Source: Candidatus Latescibacter anaerobius SCGC AAA252-E07
GTDB lineage: Bacteria; Latescibacterota; Latescibacteria; Latescibacterales; Latescibacteraceae
Length of the DNA stretch: 25,416 nt
Direction of reading: 5' to 3'
Assembly (NCBI GenBank): GCA_000403035.1
Contig: AQSL01000145.1
Coordinates: 1 to 25,416, forward strand
In this document: one piece after another, positions 7,799 to 15,612 of the stretch
Numbering within the stretch: position 1 is the stretch's first letter
Layout of the letters: each line of letters starts with the position of its first letter
Translations under genes and position numbers: made by a program
Notes under the pieces: generated by a model
Databases searched by the model: none
Told to the model about the DNA's origin: nothing
The model's input: only the letters and a program-made list of their open reading frames with translations

Positions 7799-9310
7799 AT
7801 GCTTAAAGGTAAGGACACAGATTCGCAGGTAAGAGTACTTCTCTTTGAACGCGATCCGGCAACAATTAAAATTGTGCAGAACACCATGACAGAGCTTGGG
7901 TACTTTATGGAACCGGTCATGAATGTATTTTCCGGTTTGAAAAATATCAAGTCCGATCCTCCTGAGGTTGTCATTGCCAATTTTGATTTTCCCGACCTCG
8001 CAGGTCTTGATTTACTTAAGAAAATGAGTGAACTTGGCTATACTGTTCCGGTAATACTGTACGGGGTGAAATCCGATGAAAATATATTGAATTCATTTCG
8101 CAGCGGTGCTGCTGATTACTGGATGAAACCATTGCTCGGTGATGAGATGAAAGAAAGAATCAGTCATGTTGTCAATACTGTACCGAGCGGTTATGATAAG
8201 ATCGAATTTCAGTCTCTTATGGAAAACCTCGAACGTGAAAAAAAAGAGCTGAAAAGTCTTTTAAAAATAACCTCTTCTCTGAATGTTTCCGGCGATACAA
8301 AAATAAGTTTGAATCATCTCACCGATCTTGCAGCTGAAATTATGAATTGTGAAGCTGCGAGTATCATGCTTATTAATGAGAGTGAAAATGTTCTTGAGTT
8401 CGTTGTTGCATCCGGTGAAAAAAAACATAAACTTGAAACCATCAAAGTTCCGTTGGGTGAAGGAATTGCCGGCTGGGTTGCAGAGCATGGGAAACCGCAG
8501 ATTGTCAATGATACAAAAAATGATACGCGTTTTACCGGGCTTGTTGATAAACAATCGGGTTTTGAAACACGTCAGATTATTGCCGTTCCGATGATTTTGG
8601 ATTCTGATACCATCGGTGTTTTGGAAGTCATAAACTCCATGGATTACCGTGATTTTAATGATGACGATTTACGCGTTCTTAACGACATGTCAGAACGTAT
8701 GGCTACTGTCATTGCCGCCACAAGAAAAATCGAAGGGCAGCAGAATTTCTTTATTCAAGCAACGAATATTTTGGTCAAGTCCATTGAAAAAAAGGATATA
8801 TATGCGGAGGGACATTCATGGAAAGTTGCCGAATACTGTCACAAAATTGCTACAGAAATGCGCCTTCCCAGGAATGTAAAAAATAAGCTTCATTTTGGCG
8901 CTCTATTGCATGATATCGGAAAGCTGACCATGCCATCCTATATTTTTAATAAGCGGGTATTATCGGATAGGGAAAAAGAATTAATTCGTCAGCATCCTAT
9001 TCAGGGAGCAAAACTTCTCGAATCAATCATGCTCTGGAAATCGGTGGCGCCCTGTGTTCTTTACCACCATGAATCATTTGACGGCGGCGGTTATCCCTTT
9101 GGACGGTCTGGCGATTCAATTCCGGTTTGTGCAAAGATAATCAACCTTACGGAAGCTTTCGGCGTTATGAGATCACCGAATTCATACAAGAAGCAGATGA
9201 CGCTGAAAGAAACTATCCTTGAAATCATGAGGATGTCCGGAAGACAGTTCGATCCGGAAATTGTGAAAATATTTATTAAAATTCTCGAACGAGAAAATAC
9301 GCCGCGTTGA
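7799..9310 (+). CDS. Receiver-like / GAF / HD-GYP signalling protein
   Basis: A 503-residue soluble protein. Residues about 10-125 are receiver-like, but the phospho-acceptor site holds N61 instead of Asp and the Thr/Ser switch position is Gly; the conserved Lys (K110) remains. Residues about 150-310 are a GAF domain with LGEGIAGWVAEHG, a small-molecule or redox sensing fold. Residues about 318-500 are an HD-GYP domain with HDIGK (371-375), HP (399-400), HHESFDGGGYP (423-433) and a changed LTEAFG where VADAYD is usual. Expected activity is cyclic-di-GMP hydrolysis, perhaps weakened by that change. It lies 46 bases after comM in the same direction, so co-transcription is plausible. The ribosome site is weak (caGGcagtaag). 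Function of the output is unknown. Confidence 0.88.
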   Translation: MLKGKDTDSQVRVLLFERDPATIKIVQNTMTELGYFMEPVMNVFSGLKNIKSDPPEVVIANFDFPDLAGLDLLKKMSELGYTVPVILYGVKSDENILNSFRSGAADYWMKPLLGDEMKERISHVVNTVPSGYDKIEFQSLMENLEREKKELKSLLKITSSLNVSGDTKISLNHLTDLAAEIMNCEAASIMLINESENVLEFVVASGEKKHKLETIKVPLGEGIAGWVAEHGKPQIVNDTKNDTRFTGLVDKQSGFETRQIIAVPMILDSDTIGVLEVINSMDYRDFNDDDLRVLNDMSERMATVIAATRKIEGQQNFFIQATNILVKSIEKKDIYAEGHSWKVAEYCHKIATEMRLPRNVKNKLHFGALLHDIGKLTMPSYIFNKRVLSDREKELIRQHPIQGAKLLESIMLWKSVAPCVLYHHESFDGGGYPFGRSGDSIPVCAKIINLTEAFGVMRSPNSYKKQMTLKETILEIMRMSGRQFDPEIVKIFIKILERENTPR

Positions 9311-9317
9311 ATGATAA

Positions 9318-9343
9318 GATATTCCGTATATACGGTCAATATC
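9318..9343. repeat. Palindrome centred on CCGTATATACGG
   Basis: CCGTATATACGG (9324-9335) is a perfect 12-base palindrome. It is flanked by GATATT (9318-9323) and AATATC (9338-9343), which are also complementary, with a two-base asymmetry (TC). It begins 8 bases after the stop of the HD-GYP gene. There is no T-run, so it is not a standard terminator; a protein-binding site is possible. Confidence 0.45.
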
Positions 9344-9355
9344 TATCCCCGAGCT

Positions 9356-9375
9356 ATATTTTAATGTTAAAATAT
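9356..9375. repeat. AT-rich perfect inverted repeat upstream of the ECF sigma gene
   Basis: ATATTTTAA (9356-9364) and TTAAAATAT (9367-9375) are perfect complements separated by TG. The position, about 30 bases before the candidate ECF promoter, would suit an operator or curved upstream DNA. Such AT palindromes also arise by chance in AT-rich spacers. Confidence 0.35.
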
Positions 9376-9404
9376 GCATACCTTCAAAATATCTGCAGTA
9401 GTAT

Positions 9405-9433
9405 TAAACTTTTCAAACGTTCTATGCGTCAAT
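9405..9433 (+). promoter_or_regulatory. Candidate ECF-type (sigma-E-like) promoter
   Basis: TAAACTT (9405-9411) resembles the GGAACTT -35 box of sigma-E-like promoters. Exactly 16 bases later comes GTCAAT (9428-9433), like the GTC-A -10 box. It lies 40 bases before the TTG start of the ECF sigma gene, where an autoregulated promoter would be expected. The match is to a general consensus; this organism's own sigma recognition is unknown. Confidence 0.35.
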
Positions 9434-9473
9434 ATTTACGAAAATGCATTGATGAATCAGAAAGAATAAGTGT

Positions 9474-10082
9474 TTGAATATATTAATGGCAGGCAAACCA
9501 GATCAAAGTACAGAAATAAATAAAACTGATTGCGAACTGATAAAAGATTTCAAAAAGGGCGATGAGAGTGCATTTTCTCAGATTGTCCTCCGTTATCAGA
9601 AGCGTCTTATCCAGGTTGCGACCGCAGTTTTGAATAATGAGGACGAGGCCATGGATATGGTACAGGAAACGTTTGTAAAAGCTTATTTTAATCTAAAATC
9701 TTTCAGGGAAGAATCGACCCTTTATACATGGCTCTATCGGATTCTCTATAATTTTTGTATCAGTTCACTCCGGAGGAAAAAAATTGTCCCTTTTTTATCA
9801 TTTGACACCGAAAGAGAGGATTTTCATTTTCCTTCACACAGTCCCGATCCTGAAGATGAATTCGAACGTAAGGAAATCATGTCGGCAGTTAAGAACGCTT
9901 TAAAAGAATTACCGGTTAAACAGCGTATGGTTTTTGCAATGAAACAGTTCAATGATTTGAAACATGATGAAATCGCCGAGGCAATGGGATTAACCGTGGG
10001 AGCGGTAAAAGCTTCGTACTTCCATGCGGTGAGAAAACTGAGAGAAAAGCTTAAACATTACAGAGGCAATTATGAAGTGTGA
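9474..10082 (+). CDS. ECF-family RNA polymerase sigma factor (RpoE-like)
   Basis: A 202-residue sigma-70 family protein of the extracytoplasmic-function group. Region 2 spans about residues 35-100, with the helices around AFSQIVLRYQKR, DEAMDMVQETFVKAYFNL and STLYTWLYRILYNF. Region 4 spans about 135-195, with LPVKQRMVFAMKQF and a helix-turn-helix around HDEIAEAMGLTVGAVKASYFHAVRKLREKL. It directs RNA polymerase to a small regulon, usually for envelope stress. The downstream anti-sigma gene overlaps it by 11 bases, the normal pairing. TTG at 9474 has a weak AGAAAG-like site; ATG at 9486 is an alternative that would lose only four residues. Confidence 0.93.
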   Translation: MNILMAGKPDQSTEINKTDCELIKDFKKGDESAFSQIVLRYQKRLIQVATAVLNNEDEAMDMVQETFVKAYFNLKSFREESTLYTWLYRILYNFCISSLRRKKIVPFLSFDTEREDFHFPSHSPDPEDEFERKEIMSAVKNALKELPVKQRMVFAMKQFNDLKHDEIAEAMGLTVGAVKASYFHAVRKLREKLKHYRGNYEV

Positions 10083-10641
10083 AAAAGTTAAAGAACTCCT
10101 GCCCTTCATTGATGATGGCTCTGTTGGGCAGAATATGGTAAATGCAGTAAAAGCTCATCTGGAACAATGCACGGAATGCCGGAAGGAATATGATGAGACC
10201 AACTTTGTTGTTAAAATGGTGAAATCGGCGATCGCTGAGTATGGAGAACGTCCTTATCCGGATTTATTAGAAAATGTGCAAAGGAGAATCATCGAGCGGA
10301 AAAGAGCAAAAAGTGCCCGTAAATGGATGTTTTCGGCAGCGGCTGCAGTTTTGTTCGCCGTATCGGTGTCAATGTACGGTCTTCTGACAAGAACGGTAAC
10401 TCAACCTGTTCCCTTTGAAATAACAGCAATTGAGCCGAATGAAGAATTCTTCACGTATGTTGCCGAGAGATATCTCGATAGTTATGATCTCCTTGAACTG
10501 GTGAACGGTGTCGATACTATCGATACTTATGAACTGGATAATTTGCTTTTAAGCGATGAATATATTGATATTTCTGTATATGAAATTTTTGAAACGCTGG
10601 ACACTGACAATCTGGCTGATATTTTGAAGGAAGGTAGGTGA
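10072..10641 (+). CDS. Zinc-finger (ZAS-type) membrane anti-sigma factor
   Basis: A 189-residue protein with the arrangement of a ZAS anti-sigma factor. C3 near the start and H29-x3-C33-x2-C36 form the zinc-binding motif in the cytoplasmic domain that holds the sigma factor. One membrane helix (about residues 86-105) follows a basic stretch. The remaining C-terminal part is acidic (YELDNLL, DEYIDISVYEIFETLD) and predicted to face the periplasm. The start overlaps the end of the sigma gene, indicating translational coupling. Stress-triggered proteolysis or a zinc or redox change would release the sigma factor; which one applies cannot be read from sequence. Confidence 0.88.
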   Translation: MKCEKVKELLPFIDDGSVGQNMVNAVKAHLEQCTECRKEYDETNFVVKMVKSAIAEYGERPYPDLLENVQRRIIERKRAKSARKWMFSAAAAVLFAVSVSMYGLLTRTVTQPVPFEITAIEPNEEFFTYVAERYLDSYDLLELVNGVDTIDTYELDNLLLSDEYIDISVYEIFETLDTDNLADILKEGR

Positions 10642-10648
10642 TAGAGGT

Positions 10649-11164
10649 ATGAAAAAATGCTGTTTACTTCTTTTTGTGTTCACGATAGTTCTTTTTGGCA
10701 GTGAAGCCATTTTGACAGCACAGGAAGTAACACCAAAAGATCAAATGCCTATGCATAATGCTGATAACTCCAGGCATCAAAAAATGCGTGCTATGATGAG
10801 ATGGAGACTTGTTGAATATCTTGATCTTAACGAAGAACAGTCGGCGAATTTTTTCCCGATTATGAAAGAATCGGATGAAACCCATGATAAAATTATCAAA
10901 GAACGCAAGGAAATAGTTCGAAACATCATGGATACTGTCGATGATACGTCGGTTTCCGTTAAAGAAATAAAGAAATATGTTAACAGGCTCGAAACATTAA
11001 AAAATGAAATGCAGAAGGCGCATAACAATTTTCTTAAAAAATCGGAAAAGATTCTTGATGACCGCCAGTATATAAAACTGTTGATTTTCGAGGACAAGAT
11101 TAAAGAGGATTTGTTCCTGCAGTACAGGGATAGGCGGGCAAGGGATAAAAGCAGAAATGATTAA
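10649..11164 (+). CDS. Spy/CpxP-like periplasmic protein
   Basis: A 171-residue secreted protein. It has a signal peptide (about residues 1-24, ending ILTAQ) and then a mostly helical, highly charged mature part. The LDLNEEQSANFFPIMKE segment resembles the LTxxQ-type helix pair of Spy/CpxP and heavy-metal-sensor-like proteins often found beside ECF operons in Bacteroidetes-related bacteria. It starts 7 bases after the anti-sigma stop, so it belongs to the same operon. The likely role is a periplasmic chaperone or feedback sensor for the sigma factor. Sequence similarity in this group is weak; the family call rests on architecture and context. Confidence 0.75.
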   Translation: MKKCCLLLFVFTIVLFGSEAILTAQEVTPKDQMPMHNADNSRHQKMRAMMRWRLVEYLDLNEEQSANFFPIMKESDETHDKIIKERKEIVRNIMDTVDDTSVSVKEIKKYVNRLETLKNEMQKAHNNFLKKSEKILDDRQYIKLLIFEDKIKEDLFLQYRDRRARDKSRND

Positions 11165-11242
11165 AAAAGTGAACCTGAGAATAGAAAGTAATGTACCGGA
11201 AAGCGTGAAGAGAATAGATTAATTGTAATACATGCCGGAATG

Positions 11243-12028
11243 CTATATTTTTTCCATTATATCGGATTGGATCCATCCTCCTGCACCGCTTTGTAAGCGT
11301 ATGAGGTTCCATGAATCCTGGTGACGTTCGATGACAACTTTTGTACCTTCATGTATGGTGAAAATATGGGTGTTTTCGTTGCCGGGTCCTGAATAAGCGT
11401 TGGCCTCATCGGACATTATAATTGCCTCTGTAACCGTTTTCATTTTCTGAAGTTTGTGTATAAACGCCCCTGTCGAAACAATAAAAAACAATCCACACAA
11501 AAGCGCAATTCCAACGAATACCGTTCTTTTCCAGCTCTTGAGAAACAGAACCCCGGAAGCGAATATCATGGCACATGCGAACATAATTCCCGACAACACG
11601 GCAGCGGAATTAATATTTATTGAATCATAATACCCTGACAGAAATGCAATGACTACATTGTCAACTGTCTGCTCCCTGTCTTTTTTGATACTGGTAAGGA
11701 ATGCGAGATTAGCTCTGGCATCAGGGTCGGAAGGGGCAAGCTTGAGAGATTTTTCAAGATACAGGATTGCCCTGCCCAATGAACCGCTTCTGTATGCCGC
11801 ATTTGAGGCATTATAGTACAGGTCGGGATGGTATATACCCTTTTCAAGAATGCTTTCGTACATATCGAGAGCTTCTTTGAATTGACCGTTCTGGTATACT
11901 TTCCCCGCCTGGTTGTAAAGGTCGACATTCCCATTTTCAATATCTGAATCTGAAGCGTGTACTCCCGGAACGGCGAACAATAACATGAACACCATGATAA
12001 CATGCGATAGTAACATACAATTTCTCAT
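11243..12028 (-). CDS. batE: BatE: TPR and SH3-like membrane protein
   Basis: The 261-residue last gene of the Bat operon. It has a signal peptide (about 1-25, ending VHA) and TPR repeats from about 35 to 110 (AGKVYQNGQFKEALDMYESIL and YNASNAAYRSGSLGRAILYLEKSL). Two membrane helices lie near 140-160 and 170-190. A C-terminal bacterial SH3-like domain follows (ANAYSGPGNENTHIFTIHEGTKV, then GGWIQ). This order is the standard BatE architecture. Its ATG overlaps the batD stop by four bases (ATGA), with GAGAG upstream. Bat proteins were linked to aerotolerance in Bacteroides fragilis and to virulence in Leptospira studies, but their biochemical job is unsettled. Confidence 0.85.
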   Translation of the reverse strand: MRNCMLLSHVIMVFMLLFAVPGVHASDSDIENGNVDLYNQAGKVYQNGQFKEALDMYESILEKGIYHPDLYYNASNAAYRSGSLGRAILYLEKSLKLAPSDPDARANLAFLTSIKKDREQTVDNVVIAFLSGYYDSININSAAVLSGIMFACAMIFASGVLFLKSWKRTVFVGIALLCGLFFIVSTGAFIHKLQKMKTVTEAIIMSDEANAYSGPGNENTHIFTIHEGTKVVIERHQDSWNLIRLQSGAGGWIQSDIMEKI

Positions 12029-13803
12029 AAACTATCTCTCAGTTGTGAAAGTATATCACGGGTATCGTTTAGAATCGTTTCTTGGGTCTCACGGCCTGTT
12101 CCGATTGAGGCAAACCGTACATAATCACACATTTCCATCGTTCTCCTGACACGTTCCGCAAGTTTGGGTTGTATACCGTTATCATTCATGATTTTTTCCA
12201 GATCGGTTGATGTCAGGGTGCCGGTATCAATATTCAGCATATCCGCTATATAGCATGTTATGCTCTCATGCAGTTTCCCGCAAAAGCTCTTAATATCGCT
12301 TTCCCGTAACATTTTTGAGGCTTCATTGAGCCGTTTATGAGCATGTTTCCATGCTTTAAGTTTCCGTTTCAATCCTGTATTACGCTCTATTTCATCCTGT
12401 CTCCTCTTCACGATAACCGTGGTAATAAATCCTGCAAGGGGAAGGATATAGAGCAGGTAGAAATACATGGACGAATACCAATACTTTCTGGTGTTTTCAA
12501 GGAATATTTTATCGGGTTTTATGTACCTGATATCGGATGCGATTTTCGTTATCGGATCATATCCTCCGCTGTCACCGATTTCATGTAAAGCGACAGCATC
12601 GCCGGGCTCCACTGTAAATTCAATAGGTTTTGTCGAGACAGTATAATAGCTCTCATCATCCGGATTGAAATATGAAAGCGAAAAAGGTTCAATGGTTACC
12701 TTCCCCTGCTGCCTGGGAATGATAACATATTCCCATGTTTTTACTCCGCCGATAACGAATCCCGAATTTGATATTTTCTCACTGATTTTTGGGTCATACA
12801 TTTTAAATGACGAGAGGTCGGGTTCGGTTATCATGGTAATAAGATCGAGGTTGCCCCGGCCGGTAACAGAAACCCTGATGGTAACCACATCTCCGGCTTT
12901 GACTGTGGTGTTGTCCGCTGCCGATGATATATTAAAATTCCCTACGGCGCCACTGAAATTATCCGGTTTCCCTTTTTCCGGTAAGGGTTTCGCTTGTATT
13001 GCTATCGGGTCTGATTTGAGTGTATACGTTTCCCCGAAAGAGAAAAAGCCGGTTTGTGTAGTAAAGCCCAGGGAAGCCGGCCCAATGGTGAGTTCTCCCG
13101 ATGTGGTTGGAAAAAGAGCGCTTTTAATGACATTATAGTAGTAATTATTTCCCCTCACATTTTTTGTGGCTTTTGGTATTTGGGGAAGATCCGTTAGCCA
13201 AAAACCCGTCGTCGATGGAGGTTCATATTCCGTCTCGGAAATCCTTATGCGGTAATAAAGCTCAAATGTAAACGTAATCTGCTCACCTACATACGGCTCT
13301 TTCTTGTCGACAAACGTATTGATAAATATTGTGTCGGTTCCATTGAGTTGTGACGGCTGGGTACCGGGAGAGTTTTGTGTTTTCGGGATTATTTGCGCCT
13401 GAGGAGCCGAACCTTTGACAACCTCGACTTTTGTTGCCCGGGCGATTATTTTCTTTCTTTCCGATTGTATGCTTGCTTCTCCCACATCGAATGCTCCGGT
13501 TTTTTGGGGGAAGAGAACATAGGTATACATTTTTGAAAACGATGTTTTACCGTTAACAAATTCGAAATTGCTCGATGTTGAGGGCCGGGAAATTCTAAAA
13601 TCAGGCATAGGGGCAAGTTCCGGGTCGCCCGTCCTTCCCAGACCTGAACCGGAGACCGTTACGGTTAGTACAAGCTGATCATGAAGCGATATCGTTTGAG
13701 CGTTTACGACTGAAGTTATTGTAACATCTTGCCCGTAAACGTCTTGAACGCTTGTGAAGAGCAGCATACAAAGGAGGATTTGAATGAAACGCTTACCAGT
13801 CAT
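12025..13803 (-). CDS. batD: BatD: oxygen-tolerance family membrane protein
   Basis: A 592-residue protein of the BatD family. It has a signal peptide (about 1-24, ending VYGQ) and a long beta-rich periplasmic region with repeated domains. One has the typical QLNGTDTIFINTFVDKKEPYVGEQ start of the second module, another the VKAGDVVTIRVSVTGRGNLDLI motif. A membrane helix lies near 448-465. The cytoplasmic helical tail is about 127 residues and contains a CDYVRFASIG block close to its end. The start overlaps the batC stop by 11 bases and the end overlaps batE by 4, so translation is coupled across the three genes. The protein probably forms a membrane complex with BatA/BatB; that is inference from operon conservation. 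Confidence 0.88.
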   Translation of the reverse strand: MTGKRFIQILLCMLLFTSVQDVYGQDVTITSVVNAQTISLHDQLVLTVTVSGSGLGRTGDPELAPMPDFRISRPSTSSNFEFVNGKTSFSKMYTYVLFPQKTGAFDVGEASIQSERKKIIARATKVEVVKGSAPQAQIIPKTQNSPGTQPSQLNGTDTIFINTFVDKKEPYVGEQITFTFELYYRIRISETEYEPPSTTGFWLTDLPQIPKATKNVRGNNYYYNVIKSALFPTTSGELTIGPASLGFTTQTGFFSFGETYTLKSDPIAIQAKPLPEKGKPDNFSGAVGNFNISSAADNTTVKAGDVVTIRVSVTGRGNLDLITMITEPDLSSFKMYDPKISEKISNSGFVIGGVKTWEYVIIPRQQGKVTIEPFSLSYFNPDDESYYTVSTKPIEFTVEPGDAVALHEIGDSGGYDPITKIASDIRYIKPDKIFLENTRKYWYSSMYFYLLYILPLAGFITTVIVKRRQDEIERNTGLKRKLKAWKHAHKRLNEASKMLRESDIKSFCGKLHESITCYIADMLNIDTGTLTSTDLEKIMNDNGIQPKLAERVRRTMEMCDYVRFASIGTGRETQETILNDTRDILSQLRDSL

Positions 13804-14575
13804 CTCCCTGCCTCATCTCTGTTCGCATTTTCTCCCTTCGAAGTGAAAACGCTTTCTTTTCCTCATCTTCTATTGCATCAAGAATACGATGAGCTTCCTC
13901 GCGTGTCATGGATTGCTGTTCATTTTCCTGCTGCTGAGACTGTTCCTGTTGTTCTTGCTGCTGGTCTTGCTGCTGGTCTTGCTGCTGGTCTTGTTTGTCC
14001 TGCTGTTCGTTATTCTTTTTTTCTGATTCATCATCTTTTTCTTCGTTCTCTTTTTCCTGCTCCTGATCTTCCTGCTGCTGCTCATCAGAGTCATCTTTTT
14101 CCTGCTTTTTATCCTGATTTTCCTGTTGCTGCTGTTCCTGCTGTTCCTGAAGTTTTCGTACCGCCAGTTCAAGATTATAACGGATATCTTTGGATGATTG
14201 ATCGAGCTTCACCGCTTTTTTATATGATTCAATCGCTTCGTTGATATCTTCGGTGGCGAAAAATGTATTTCCCGCATTGAAATGAGCAGCGGCGGAAGGC
14301 TCCTTTTTCTTAAAAGTTTGTGCCGCTTTTTCAAGCTCGTTGACCGCCTCATCCTTTTTATCGGTTGCGGAAAGCGCCGTCCCCCGATTAAACCTGAGCT
14401 CTGGTGAGTCGGGTCTTTCTACCAACGCCTCGGTAAAAAACCGTGCGCTTTCTTCGAGGTTGTTCTCTTTGAACGATTCCATGCCTTTTTTATTCAGTTT
14501 CGAAGCTTTATCGGCATGGGTAGTCAAGGGCAATGACAACAGGAATATCAGTAATAGAATATGGTGCAATTTCAT
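13793..14575 (-). CDS. batC: BatC: TPR protein with Q/E-rich linker
   Basis: A 260-residue protein with signal peptide (1-20, ending THA). TPR repeats span about 25-135. Residues 143-221 are an extreme Gln/Glu/Asp/Lys-rich linker. The conserved C-terminal block MTREEAHRILDAIEDEEKKA is followed by a DDW end. TPR, charged low-complexity linker and a short terminal motif ending in aromatic residues are the BatC pattern. The ATG overlaps the batB stop (ATGA), and GGAG lies 9 bases upstream. The linker contains three exact 12-base DNA repeats (13955-13990), which makes its length prone to slippage. Likely a periplasmic scaffold of the Bat complex. Confidence 0.85.
   Translation of the reverse strand: MKLHHILLLIFLLSLPLTTHADKASKLNKKGMESFKENNLEESARFFTEALVERPDSPELRFNRGTALSATDKKDEAVNELEKAAQTFKKKEPSAAAHFNAGNTFFATEDINEAIESYKKAVKLDQSSKDIRYNLELAVRKLQEQQEQQQQENQDKKQEKDDSDEQQQEDQEQEKENEEKDDESEKKNNEQQDKQDQQQDQQQDQQQEQQEQSQQQENEQQSMTREEAHRILDAIEDEEKKAFSLRREKMRTEMRQGDDW
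13955..13990 (-). repeat. Three tandem 12-base repeats inside batC
   Basis: The unit TTGCTGCTGGTC on the plus strand occurs three times in a row (13955-13966, 13967-13978, 13979-13990). It encodes DQQQ repeats in BatC. The unit is a multiple of three, so gain or loss would keep the frame. Confidence 0.9.
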
Positions 14576-15612
14576 TCGGTATTTCTCCGTACTGTACCTA
14601 ATAATCCACGTTTTCTTTCTCCCAGAGCAAACCAGATGAGCAGGAAAAAGAGTGAAAATCCCAGAGGTATTTGGTACCTCTCTTTCAGACGTGATATTTT
14701 CCGTTCATGCAGGTCTGATTTATGCATTGTTCCCAGTTCGTCAATTATTGCCTGGATATCGACCTCGCCGCTGACAGCTCGCACATAAGAACCGTTTGTT
14801 TTCTCGGCGATATACTTGAGCGTTTTTTCATCGAGGCTGGTCTTTACCACATTTCCTTTGCTATCCTTTTTATAATCTTCGAGTTTTCCCTGGTCGTTAC
14901 GGATGGGAATTATCTCACCTCCAGTGGTACCGATACCAACGGTAAATATTCTGACATTCATGTTAGCAGCTCTTCTGGCGGCCTGTTCAGGATCACCGGA
15001 AATATTTTCACCGTCGGTGACAAGAATAATAAGCTGGCTTTCGCTGCCCGCTTCCGATCCCCGTGTAAGAAGCTCAAGAGATCCTGTTATAGCGTTTTCA
15101 AGGTTTGTTCCGGGGATTGGAACGATGCCAACATCAATATATTCGAGTAATGTCTTTGCCGCTCCGTAATCCGTTGTAAGAGGGCACTGGACGAATGATT
15201 CTCCGGCAAAGGCGACGAGAGAAACCCTGTCATCCATTAAATTGTCGATGAAGCGGTTGATTTCGTATTTAGACTGCATGATTCTGTTTGGTTTTATATC
15301 CTCTGCAAGCATCGAGTATGATGTATCAATGGCAATGACAGTATCAACTCCCATCCTCTTAACAATTTCAGTCCTGGTTCCGAACCGTGGCCCCGTCAAT
15401 GCAATAACAAGGAAAAACAAACCGAACATATACGAAACCTGACGGATTCTTCGTTTTTTTGTACTTATTGAACGTGTCAGGGTTTCATAAAGTTTCATCT
15501 GTGCGAAGCGGTTTCTGTCTCTGGTGCTTTTTATGTTCAATAAAAACCAGATAATTACAACCGCCGGCAGAGCGAGTAACAGCCAGAATGCTTCAAGATT
15601 ATTATAAGCCAT
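14572..15612 (-). CDS. batB: BatB: von Willebrand factor A domain membrane protein
   Basis: A 346-residue protein. Membrane helices lie at about 8-26 and 58-74, then a VWA domain from about 90 to 280, then a C-terminal helix around IPLGFSLFFLLIWFALG. The metal-ion-dependent adhesion site is complete: D96-x-S98-x-S100 in DTSYSM, a downstream Thr (PGTN), and VTDGEN. VWA domains of this group bind partner proteins through a divalent metal and work with MoxR-type AAA+ ATPases. It is separated from batA by 350 bases holding a repeat element but coupled to batC by a 4-base overlap. AGGTG about 9 bases upstream is the ribosome site. Confidence 0.9.
   Translation of the reverse strand: MAYNNLEAFWLLLALPAVVIIWFLLNIKSTRDRNRFAQMKLYETLTRSISTKKRRIRQVSYMFGLFFLVIALTGPRFGTRTEIVKRMGVDTVIAIDTSYSMLAEDIKPNRIMQSKYEINRFIDNLMDDRVSLVAFAGESFVQCPLTTDYGAAKTLLEYIDVGIVPIPGTNLENAITGSLELLTRGSEAGSESQLIILVTDGENISGDPEQAARRAANMNVRIFTVGIGTTGGEIIPIRNDQGKLEDYKKDSKGNVVKTSLDEKTLKYIAEKTNGSYVRAVSGEVDIQAIIDELGTMHKSDLHERKISRLKERYQIPLGFSLFFLLIWFALGERKRGLLGTVRRNTE

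Noticed and set aside
13955..13990. Possible CRISPR-like or minisatellite array
   Set aside because: The units are contiguous with no spacers and simply encode DQQQ in the BatC linker.
13729..14244. 171-codon plus-strand reading frame opposite batC/batD
   Set aside because: Its Ala/Pro/Val-rich product is the mirror of the Gln/Glu-rich batC repeats. It overlaps two well-supported genes and has no recognisable domain.
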